64,000 nucleotides of DNA from Plantimonas leprariae (lineage in GTDB: Bacteria; Pseudomonadota; Alphaproteobacteria; Rhizobiales; Rhizobiaceae), in NCBI RefSeq assembly GCF_008802405.1, contig NZ_VZDO01000001.1, positions 310,001-374,000 of the forward strand, read 5' to 3'. The notes under the pieces were generated by a model. It searched no databases. It saw only the letters and a program-made list of their open reading frames with translations, and was not told the DNA's origin. The position numbers and the translations under genes are program-made. Positions 57,614 through 64,000 of this stretch are shown piece by piece (positions within the stretch are counted from its first letter, which is position 1; each line of letters opens with the position of its first letter).

Positions 57614-58519
57614 ATGCCGGAATTGCCAGAGGTCGAGACGGTGCGCCGCGGGCTGCAGCCCTTCATGGAAGGGGCGACGATCCGCGGCGTGGAGTTGCGC
57701 CGGCCGACCCTCCGCTTCCCTCTGCCCGAACGCTTCGCCGAGCGACTGGAAGGGCGGCGGATCGACTCGCTCGCCCGCCGGGCGAAGTACCTCGTCGCCC
57801 ACCTGTCCGGCGGGATGGAGGATCTCGCGCTCGCCATGCATCTCGGCATGTCGGGCTCGTTCCGGATCGAGCCGGCCGAAGGCGCGGTGGAATCGCCCGG
57901 CGAGTTCCTCTACCCGCGCGGGCTGCCCGGCAAGCACGACCACGTCGTGTTCCATCTCGACTCGCCGGAGCGAGGCCACGCCGCCGTGGTGTTCAACGAC
58001 CCGCGCCGCTTCGGCTACATGACGCTGATCGAGGCCGACGCGATCGACGCGCACCCGCATTTCCGCGGTCTCGGGGTGGAGCCGCTCGGCAACGAACTCG
58101 CGGCCGACTCACTCGCCCCCTTCTTCGCCAGGCGTCTCGCGCCGCTGAAATCCGTGCTCCTCGATCAGCGCGTCGTCGCCGGCCTCGGCAACATCTACGT
58201 CTGCGAATCGCTGTGGCGGGCCGAATTGCATCCCGGCCGCGCGGCGGGAACGGTGGTCGGCGAAAACGGCGAGCCGACGGTGGAACTGGAACGGCTCGTC
58301 CGCCACATCCGCGAAATGCTCGATGACGCGATCCTCGCCGGCGGCTCGTCGCTCCGCGACTACCGGCAGGCGGACGGCTCGCGCGGCAGCTTCCAGGACC
58401 GCTTCGCCGTCTACGACCGCGAGGGCGAGCCCTGCCGGCGGCAGGCCTGCGGGGGCACGGTCGGGCGGATCGTCCAGTCGGGCCGCTCCACCTTCTTCTG
58501 CCCGGTCTGCCAGCATTGA
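57614..58519 (+). CDS. mutM: Formamidopyrimidine-DNA glycosylase
   Basis: Base-excision repair enzyme for 8-oxoguanine, 301 residues. The catalytic N-terminus [14 protein letters not shown] (Pro after Met removal, Glu2), Lys in LARRAKYLV, the helix-two-turn-helix with [12 protein letters not shown], and a C-terminal zinc finger (CRRQAC ... CPVCQ) are all intact. Confidence 0.97.
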   Translation: MPELPEVETVRRGLQPFMEGATIRGVELRRPTLRFPLPERFAERLEGRRIDSLARRAKYLVAHLSGGMEDLALAMHLGMSGSFRIEPAEGAVESPGEFLYPRGLPGKHDHVVFHLDSPERGHAAVVFNDPRRFGYMTLIEADAIDAHPHFRGLGVEPLGNELAADSLAPFFARRLAPLKSVLLDQRVVAGLGNIYVCESLWRAELHPGRAAGTVVGENGEPTVELERLVRHIREMLDDAILAGGSSLRDYRQADGSRGSFQDRFAVYDREGEPCRRQACGGTVGRIVQSGRSTFFCPVCQH

Positions 58520-58535
58520 AATCGCCGCACCGCGG

Positions 58536-58565
58536 TTGACGGAACGGCGCGCCCCTGCCTATAAG
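58536..58565 (+). promoter_or_regulatory. Sigma70 promoter of rpsT
   Basis: TTGACG (58536-58541) and TATAAG (58560-58565) are separated by 18 bp, starting 16 bp after the mutM stop. The leader to the rpsT ATG is about 95 nt. Confidence 0.75.
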
Positions 58566-58665
58566 GCCGCGAAGTTCGGCGGTGCCCCGCGGCGCCGCCC
58601 TTGCTGTTGCGACGTTCTTCGCTGTCGGCGTCAAGCGCCGCGCCTTGTATTTGAGAGAGACTGGA

Positions 58666-58941
58666 ATGGCCAATACGCCCTCGGCCAAGAAGGCCGCGCG
58701 CAAGATCGAGCGCCGCACCGAAGTCAACAAGAACCGCCGCTCGCGCGTGCGCACCTTCCTGCGCAAGGTGGAGGAGGCGATCGCCTCCGGCGACAAGGAA
58801 GCGGCGCAGACCGCCTTCCGCGCCGCCGAGCCGGAACTGATGCGCGCCGTGTCGAAGGGCGTCTTCCACAAGAACACCGCGTCGCGGAAAATCTCGCGCC
58901 TGTCGGGCCGCGTGAAAGCGGTCGGTGCGGCGACCGCCTGA
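58666..58941 (+). CDS. rpsT: Small ribosomal subunit protein bS20
   Basis: Ribosomal protein S20, 91 residues: [20 protein letters not shown] at the start and [20 protein letters not shown] at the C-terminus, fully typical of the family and rich in Lys and Arg. Its own promoter and a strong terminator make it monocistronic. Confidence 0.98.
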   Translation: MANTPSAKKAARKIERRTEVNKNRRSRVRTFLRKVEEAIASGDKEAAQTAFRAAEPELMRAVSKGVFHKNTASRKISRLSGRVKAVGAATA

Positions 58942-58978
58942 GTCGCGCAACCTCGCACGGTTCGACGACGATTGCATG

Positions 58979-59005
58979 AAGGGCTCGGCATCGCCGGGCC
59001 CTTTT
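58979..59005 (+). terminator. Rho-independent terminator of rpsT
   Basis: AAGGGC-T-CGGC, loop ATC, then GCCG-G-GCCCTT form a stem at 58979-59003, followed by TTTT. It lies 37 bp after the rpsT stop. Confidence 0.85.
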
Positions 59006-59588
59006 CGATTCCGCCGGAGCCGGTGCGGAATCGCTTTATGACGGCGGAGTCAAGTGGGTTGGAAAACCCGCCGGGATCGAACCGTCAAAAATTCATCGCT
59101 CTTTTCAAGCAGTTAGCGATGGTCTCTCCGCGGCAGCCGGATGCCGGCTAACGAATTTCCCGCAACCCCTTGAGTCAAGTAGGTGCGGCAAATCGCGTGC
59201 GAAAATAATTTCGCCGCAATTCCAACAACGGCAGACTCCGCGGATTCGGATAACTGAATCATATCGTTGGCTTTTCCGGCCTGCCGCTCGCCTCCTGCGA
59301 GTCCGGGCGGCATCGGATGCACGCAAGGCGATTCCGGTTTTTCGGTGGTTGCGGAGGCCGAGAGCCTCGGCTTAGCTTTTCCCCAAGAGAAAATACACAA
59401 GGGTTGAATTGCGGGAGCGGAGCGCACGGTGGTCCGGCTTGACGGATCCGTGCGGCGAGCGTGGGGAGGCAGCCCGAACGAGCGCGGGACCGGTATTCCG
59501 GTCGCCCGGGCCTCGGCATCGGCGCCGCAAGCCCGGATCGTCTCCGCACCGCGCATCCTGCCCTTGTGCAGTCGGGGAACACAACGTC
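59006..59588. other. A+T-richer region upstream of the rhodanese and dnaA genes, with nine GANTC sites
   Basis: About 580 bp without a gene and with lower G+C than its surroundings. GANTC (CcrM methylation) sites start at 59007, 59028, 59047, 59172, 59234, 59243, 59256, 59299 and 59330. A 13-bp direct repeat GAGTCAAGTRGGT occurs at 59047 and 59172, and CTTGAGTCAAG at 59169-59179 is a palindrome. Only poor DnaA-box matches are seen (TTTTCCCCA at 59377; TTATCCGAA on the minus strand near 59245). It is a likely dnaA control region; an origin role is not established. Confidence 0.65.
59355..59380 (+). terminator. Terminator-like hairpin upstream of the rhodanese gene
   Basis: AGGCCGAG-AGC-CTCGGCTT (59355-59373) is followed by AGCTTTT. 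It could be a terminator or leader hairpin for transcripts entering from the left. Confidence 0.5.
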
Positions 59589-60023
59589 ATGAGCGGCAAC
59601 TACGAGGGCGACGTCACCGTCGACGAATGCTGGTCGGCCTTGTCCGACGACCCGGAGGCTTTCCTGATCGACGTGCGGACGGCGGCGGAATGGACCTATG
59701 TCGGCGTGCCCGTTGCGCCGGCCGACGCCCGCCAGCCGGTCTTCGCCGAATGGCAGAGCTTCCCCTCGATGCAGGCCGATCCGGCCTTCGCCGACAAGCT
59801 CGGCCGGCATATCCTCGGCAGCGGCGGCACGCACGACACGCGCCTCTACTTCCTTTGCCGTTCCGGGGCGCGCTCGATGGCGACGGCGGCGGCGATGACG
59901 GCGGCCGGCTTCGCCCACTGCTTCAACGTGATCGACGGCTTCGAGGGACCGGTGGACGAGAGCGGCCATCGCGGCCGCGCGGCCGGCTGGAAGGCGGAGG
60001 GGTTGCCGTGGCAACAGCGCTAG
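59589..60023 (+). CDS. Single-domain rhodanese
   Basis: Rhodanese-like sulfurtransferase or phosphatase-fold protein, 144 residues. The domain starts EAFLIDVRTAAEWTYVGVP and carries an active-site loop FLCRSGARSMATA (Cys in CRSGARS, the usual six-residue loop). It lies between the GANTC-rich region and dnaA, 50 bp before the dnaA start, and may be co-transcribed with dnaA. Confidence 0.92.
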   Translation: MSGNYEGDVTVDECWSALSDDPEAFLIDVRTAAEWTYVGVPVAPADARQPVFAEWQSFPSMQADPAFADKLGRHILGSGGTHDTRLYFLCRSGARSMATAAAMTAAGFAHCFNVIDGFEGPVDESGHRGRAAGWKAEGLPWQQR

Positions 60024-60073
60024 CCCCCGCCCGCTCGCCTTTTCGACCGCTTCCCGCCGGAAGCGGTCTCCTC

Positions 60074-61561
60074 ATGCATTCAGGAATGAACGACGATATG
60101 CAGCAGCAGCCGGTGCCCGCAGGTGCGAAGAAGACCACGGCCGAAATCCACGACCGGGTGAATGCGCGGCTGAAGGCCCAGCTCGGCCAGGACGCTTTCG
60201 CGAGCTGGTTCGGGCGGATGCAGATCGACGAGATCGGGCGCGGCACGGTGCGCGTGTCGGTGCCGACGGCCTTCCTGAAGACCTGGATCCGCTCGCACTA
60301 TGCCGACGCCCTCGCGGCGATCTTCGCGGAGGAAGTGCCGGGCACGCTCCGGGTCGACGTCGCGGTGCGCAGCGCCGTGCGCGGCGCGTCCCTCCCCTCG
60401 CCCGTCGCCGACGACCCGGCCGGTGCCGCGCAGGCCGCCCCGATGTCGACGAAGGCGGCGGAAGGCAGCCCGCGACAGGCGGAGCGCGATGCCGCACGTC
60501 CGTCCGGCGGCGCGGCCGAGTTCGGCTCGCCGCTCGACGGGCGCTACCTCTTCTCGAACTTCGTGGAAGGCGCGGCGAACCGCGTGGCGCTGGCGGCGGC
60601 GAAGGCGGTCGCCGAGAACGGCCCGCAGTCGGTGCGCTTCAACCCGCTCTTCATCCATGCCAGCGTCGGGCTCGGCAAGACGCATCTCCTCCAGGCGATC
60701 GCCAATGCCTGCGTCGCCCGCGAGGACCGGCCCCGCGTCGTCTACCTCACCGCCGAATACTTCATGTGGCGCTTCGCCACCGCCATCCGCGACAACCAGG
60801 CGCTGTCCTTTAAGGAGAACCTGCGCGGCATCGACATCCTCGTCATCGACGACATGCAGTTCCTGCAGGGGAAATCGATCCAGCAGGAGTTCTGCCACCT
60901 CCTCAACGCCCTGATCGACTCGGCGCGGCTGGTGGTGGCGGCGGCGGACCGGCCGGCGCACGAACTGGAATCGCTCGACCCGCGCGTGCGCTCCCGCCTC
61001 GCCGGCGGCGTCGGCATCGAGATGGCCGCGCCCGACTTCGACATGCGCAAGGGTATCCTCGAAGCGCGCATCCAGCAGATGCACGCCGAGGACCCCTCGT
61101 TCCGCATCGAGAGCGGCACGGTGGAGACGATCGCGCGGCGCGTCGTCGGCTCGGGCCGCGACGTCGAGGGGGCGTTCAACCAGATCGCCTTCCGCCATTC
61201 GGTCGGCCAGCCGCTCAGCCCCGAGCATCTCGACGACCTCCTCAACTCGATCACCCGCACGGGCGGCGAGAAGCGGGTGCGCGTCGAGGACATCCTGCGC
61301 TTCGTCTCGCGGCACTACAACGTCTCGAAGACCGACATCCTGTCGGCGCGGCGCACCCGCACCGTGGTGCGTCCCCGCCAGATCGCGATGTACCTGGCGA
61401 AGACCATGACGCCGCGCTCGCTGCCCGAGATCGGCCGGCGCTTCGGCGGGCGCGACCACACGACGGTCCTCCACGCGGTGAGGAAGATCGAGGCCGAGCG
61501 GGCGGGCGATCCGAAACTCGGCGAGGAGCTCGACCTGATCCGCCGGATGATCGAGGAATAG
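60074..61561 (+). CDS. dnaA: Chromosomal replication initiator protein DnaA
   Basis: Replication initiator ATPase, 495 residues. Domain I (RLKAQLGQDAFASWFGRM), a variable linker (about 110-155), the AAA+ domain with Walker A SVGLGKTHLLQAI and Walker B DILVIDDMQFLQGK, and domain IV with the DNA-binding signature GGRDHTTVLHAVRKIE. Starts at 60074 and 60086 are both possible (MHSGM); neither has a strong Shine-Dalgarno. A stem-loop terminator follows. Confidence 0.97.
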   Translation: MHSGMNDDMQQQPVPAGAKKTTAEIHDRVNARLKAQLGQDAFASWFGRMQIDEIGRGTVRVSVPTAFLKTWIRSHYADALAAIFAEEVPGTLRVDVAVRSAVRGASLPSPVADDPAGAAQAAPMSTKAAEGSPRQAERDAARPSGGAAEFGSPLDGRYLFSNFVEGAANRVALAAAKAVAENGPQSVRFNPLFIHASVGLGKTHLLQAIANACVAREDRPRVVYLTAEYFMWRFATAIRDNQALSFKENLRGIDILVIDDMQFLQGKSIQQEFCHLLNALIDSARLVVAAADRPAHELESLDPRVRSRLAGGVGIEMAAPDFDMRKGILEARIQQMHAEDPSFRIESGTVETIARRVVGSGRDVEGAFNQIAFRHSVGQPLSPEHLDDLLNSITRTGGEKRVRVEDILRFVSRHYNVSKTDILSARRTRTVVRPRQIAMYLAKTMTPRSLPEIGRRFGGRDHTTVLHAVRKIEAERAGDPKLGEELDLIRRMIEE

Positions 61562-61568
61562 CGGGTGC

Positions 61569-61600
61569 GGGGCGGCTATCGGGCCGCCCCCGTTCTTTTC
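61569..61600 (+). terminator. Rho-independent terminator after dnaA
   Basis: GGGGCGGC (61569-61576) pairs with GCCGCCCC (61583-61590) around TATCGG and is followed by CGTTCTTTTC, 7 bp after the dnaA stop. It separates dnaA from dnaN, which therefore needs its own promoter in the next 80 bp. Confidence 0.8.
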
Positions 61601-61678
61601 AAGCCGCCCCGTTCCCGCTACAACGCAAGACCCTGCCGGGCGCCTCCCGTCCCGGGCGCTTTTCCCGGTTGAAGTTCC

Positions 61679-62797
61679 ATGCGTATCCTGATCGAGCGAT
61701 CGAACCTCCTGAAGACCCTCGCCCACGTCCACCGGGTCGTGGAGCGGCGGAACACGATCCCGATCCTGTCGAACGTCCTCCTGAAGACCGACGAGGCGGG
61801 TCTCCGGCTGAAGGCGACCGACCTCGACATCGAGATCACCGAGACCGTGCCGGCGGAGGCCGAGCAGACCGGCGGCACGACGGTCCCGGCGCACCTCCTC
61901 TACGACATCGTCAGGAAGCTGCCGGAAGGGTCGGAAGTGCGTCTCGCGACGAACGGCGACGGCGGGCAGATGACCGTCTCGGCCGGCCGGGTGAACTTCC
62001 GCCTCCAGTGCCTCGCCGAGGCCGACTTCCCCGACATCACGGCGGGCACCTTCACGCATTCGTTCCGGATGCCGGCCGCCGACCTCCTCCGCCTGATCGA
62101 GCGGACGCAGTTCGCGATCTCCACCGAGGAGACGCGCTACTACCTGAACGGCATCTACCTCCACGCGATCGAGAACGGCGGTGAAACGCGGCTTCGCGCC
62201 GTCGCGACGGACGGCCACCGTCTGGCGCGGGCCGAGATCGACGCGCCGGACGGCTCGAAGGGCATGCCCGGCATCATCGTGCCGCGGAAGACCGTCGGCG
62301 AACTCCAGAAGCTTCTCGGCGAGCACGACGAGGACGTCTCGGTCGAACTGTCGGACGCCAAGATCCGCTTCACCATCGGCCCGGTGGTGCTGACCTCGAA
62401 GCTGATCGACGGCACCTTCCCGGACTACCAGCGCGTCATCCCGCAGAACAACGAGAAGGCGCTGACGCTCGACCGCGAAAGCTTCTCGGCCGCCGTCGAC
62501 CGCGTCTCGACCATCTCCTCCGAGCGCGGCCGTGCGGTGAAGCTGGCGCTCAGCGGCGGCCAACTCACGCTCACCGTCAACTCGCCGGATTCTGGCACCG
62601 CCACCGAGGAGCTGCCGGTCGGCTACGAGGCGGACGATCTCGAGATCGGCTTCAACGCCCGCTACCTCCTCGACATCGCCGGCCAGCTCGCCGGCGAGGA
62701 GACGGTGTTCATGCTGGCCGATCCGGGCTCGCCGACGCTGATCCGCGACCAGGGCGACGAGGGCACGCTTTACGTCCTCATGCCGATGCGGGTGTGA
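61679..62797 (+). CDS. dnaN: DNA polymerase III beta sliding clamp
   Basis: Clamp subunit, 372 residues, with three repeated clamp domains. Recognisable parts are HRVVERRNTIPILSNVLL, LVATNGDGGQMTVSAGR-type first-domain end, RYYLNGIYLHAIE (domain 2; TEETRYYLNG) and the C-terminal LYVLMPMRV. Normal length; start at the ATG 61679 (MRILIERSNLLKTL). Confidence 0.97.
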   Translation: MRILIERSNLLKTLAHVHRVVERRNTIPILSNVLLKTDEAGLRLKATDLDIEITETVPAEAEQTGGTTVPAHLLYDIVRKLPEGSEVRLATNGDGGQMTVSAGRVNFRLQCLAEADFPDITAGTFTHSFRMPAADLLRLIERTQFAISTEETRYYLNGIYLHAIENGGETRLRAVATDGHRLARAEIDAPDGSKGMPGIIVPRKTVGELQKLLGEHDEDVSVELSDAKIRFTIGPVVLTSKLIDGTFPDYQRVIPQNNEKALTLDRESFSAAVDRVSTISSERGRAVKLALSGGQLTLTVNSPDSGTATEELPVGYEADDLEIGFNARYLLDIAGQLAGEETVFMLADPGSPTLIRDQGDEGTLYVLMPMRV

Positions 62798-62861
62798 GAC
62801 GATCGCCGCTTCGCAGCCAGCCGACATCGCAGCCTCTGTCGGCGACGCGCCCTTCGTCGGC

Positions 62862-63977
62862 CTGACGAGCCTCGCGCTCACCGATTTCCGCAACTACGCC
62901 GCGCTTTCCATCCGGCTCCGCTCGCGCTTCGTCGTACTGACCGGCGACAACGGCGCCGGCAAGACCAATCTGATGGAGGCCGTATCGCTGCTCACCCCGG
63001 GCCGCGGGCTCCGGCGGGCGAGCTACGGCGAGACCGCGCGGAGCGGCGGTTCGGGCGGCTTCTCGGTGCGCGCCGAGGCGGAAGGCGCGCTCGGGCAAAC
63101 GCGGCTCGCCACCTTCGTGAAACCCGGCGAGGACGGTGAAGGCGCGGCCCGCGCGGTCAGGATCGACGAAACCGTCGCCCGCTCGGCCGACGAACTGCTG
63201 GATCACCTGCGCGTCCTGTGGCTGACGCCGGCGATGGACGGGTTGTTCACCGGTCCCGCGAACGACCGTCGCCGCTTCCTCGACCGGATGGTCCTGTCGA
63301 TCGACCCGGCGCACGGGCGGCGCGCCGCCGATTACGAGCGCGCCATGCGCCAGCGCAACCGCCTGCTTGGGGAGCCGAGGGCCGACCCGGTCTGGCTCGC
63401 CGGCATCGAGGAGCAGATGGCCGAGCTCGGCGTCGCGATCGCGCTCGCCCGGGCCGAGCTCGTCGGCCTGCTTCGCGCCATGATCGGCGAGGCGCCGGAC
63501 GACGCGCCCTTCCCGAAGGCGGACCTGACGCTCGACGGCGGCTATCCTTTCCCCTTCGAGGGCATGGCCGCGAGCGACCTCGAAACCGAGGCCGCCCGCC
63601 GCCTCGCCGAGGCGCGCGGGCTCGACGCCCGGGCCGGCCGCACGCTGGAAGGGCCGCACCGGGCCGACCTCGCGGTCTTCCACCGGGCGAAGGCGATGCC
63701 GGCCGCCCTCTCCTCCACCGGCGAGCAGAAGGCGCTACTGATCGGCCTCGTGCTCGCCCATGCGCGCCTCACCAGAGCCGTGTCCGGCATCGCGCCGATC
63801 CTGCTTCTCGACGAGATCGCCGCCCATCTCGATCCCGGCCGGCGCGCCAGCCTCTTCGACATCGTCGAGGGCCTCGGCGTCCAGTCCTTCATGACCGGCA
63901 CCGACGCCTCGCTGTTCGCAGCGCTCGGGCCGCGAGCCCAGCATCTCACCGTGTCGAACGGGACGGTCGCCGCGTGA
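62862..63977 (+). CDS. recF: Recombination mediator RecF (non-standard start)
   Basis: SMC-like ATPase of gap repair. LTDFRNYAALSIRL, Walker A LTGDNGAGKTNLMEAV, signature-type LSSTGEQKALLIGL and Walker B PILLLDEIAAHLD are all in one frame. The first ATG in this frame (62973) lies after the Walker A lysine. Between the in-frame stop at 62739 and 62973 there is no ATG, GTG or TTG. I place the start at CTG 62862 because it gives a normal N-terminus (xTSLALTDFRNY) and 371 residues; ATC at 62802 or a sequencing frameshift are alternatives. Confidence 0.85.
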   Translation: MTSLALTDFRNYAALSIRLRSRFVVLTGDNGAGKTNLMEAVSLLTPGRGLRRASYGETARSGGSGGFSVRAEAEGALGQTRLATFVKPGEDGEGAARAVRIDETVARSADELLDHLRVLWLTPAMDGLFTGPANDRRRFLDRMVLSIDPAHGRRAADYERAMRQRNRLLGEPRADPVWLAGIEEQMAELGVAIALARAELVGLLRAMIGEAPDDAPFPKADLTLDGGYPFPFEGMAASDLETEAARRLAEARGLDARAGRTLEGPHRADLAVFHRAKAMPAALSSTGEQKALLIGLVLAHARLTRAVSGIAPILLLDEIAAHLDPGRRASLFDIVEGLGVQSFMTGTDASLFAALGPRAQHLTVSNGTVAA

Positions 63978-64000
63978 CGCTTTCCCCCGACGAACTCGCC
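63974..64000 (+). CDS. Start of a MoeB/ThiF-type adenylyltransferase (partial)
   Basis: Nine codons only, from a GTG at 63974 that overlaps the recF stop: V-TLSPDELA. LSPDELxRYxRH is the usual start of HesA/MoeB/ThiF proteins, and such a gene often follows recF in related bacteria. The rest is outside the window, so this is a tentative call. Confidence 0.45.

Noticed and set aside
59071-59090. tRNA T-arm-like sequence on the minus strand (GGTTCGATCCC)
   Set aside because: The five-base stem does not pair and no acceptor, D or anticodon arm can be built around it.
59006-59588. Calling this region oriC
   Set aside because: There is no cluster of good DnaA boxes (only 7-8 of 9 matches), and the chromosomal origin in several Hyphomicrobiales lies elsewhere (near hemE). 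I kept it as a dnaA control region only.
60080-62893. 937-codon minus-strand frame opposite dnaA and dnaN
   Set aside because: Overlaps two universal genes; composition typical of reverse-complement high-G+C coding DNA.

Overview
The window looks like chromosomal DNA of a high-G+C alphaproteobacterium, most likely Hyphomicrobiales (Rhizobiales). The evidence is the gene order mutM / ubiE-ubiB / coaBC-dut / rpsT / dnaA-dnaN-recF, a DctB-DctD-sigma54 controlled dctA, three ribose-type (CUT2) sugar importers and a fused carnitine dehydrogenase/thioesterase. I do not assign a genus. All functions are inferred from the sequence by family recognition.

Layout. (1) 0-3.3 kb: a CUT2 sugar ABC operon on the minus strand, its permease cut by the window edge. 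(2) 3.5-8.3 kb: dctB-dctD facing dctA, with tandem activator sites and a -24/-12 promoter between them. (3) 8.3-11.2 kb: a hypothetical gene, an anti-sigma/ECF sigma pair and a LysE exporter. (4) 11.6-16.5 kb: an AraC regulator, a xylose-type ABC system with a single-domain ATPase, and a polyol-type SDR. (5) 16.5-31.7 kb: a large catabolic locus for an unknown sugar or polyol. One arm (minus) encodes a cupin phosphosugar isomerase, a shikimate-dehydrogenase-like enzyme, a 2-hydroxyacid dehydrogenase, a UlaG-like hydrolase and an RpiR regulator. The other arm (plus) encodes a CUT2 importer, two FGGY kinases, an SDR, a GldA-like and a GatD-like dehydrogenase and a SorC regulator. Both arms start from one intergenic region in which each promoter carries the same 15-bp palindrome over its -10. 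(6) 31.7-37.5 kb: a lytic transglycosylase, a TPP riboswitch-ykoF-thiXZY pyrimidine salvage operon with a tiny HTH gene, a 161-bp element with long inverted-repeat ends, and an AEC transporter. (7) 37.6-44.5 kb: an SDR and carnitine-to-glycine-betaine degradation (CdhR-like regulator, BKACE, fused CdhA-CdhB) next to a dimethylglycine-dehydrogenase-type enzyme. (8) 44.8-52.7 kb: stress and core genes (DUF892, DUF4142, gyrB, lipoprotein, MscS, cysK, GGDEF). (9) 52.7-64 kb: replication-origin-proximal core genes dut, coaBC, an inserted vapBC-type toxin-antitoxin pair, ubiB, ubiE, mutM, rpsT, a rhodanese, dnaA, dnaN, recF and the first codons of a moeB/thiF-type gene.

The points most worth checking are the unassigned two-arm catabolic locus and its shared operator, the 161-bp inverted-repeat element at 36075-36235, the cluster of nine GANTC sites upstream of dnaA, and recF, which has no standard start codon upstream of its Walker A motif.
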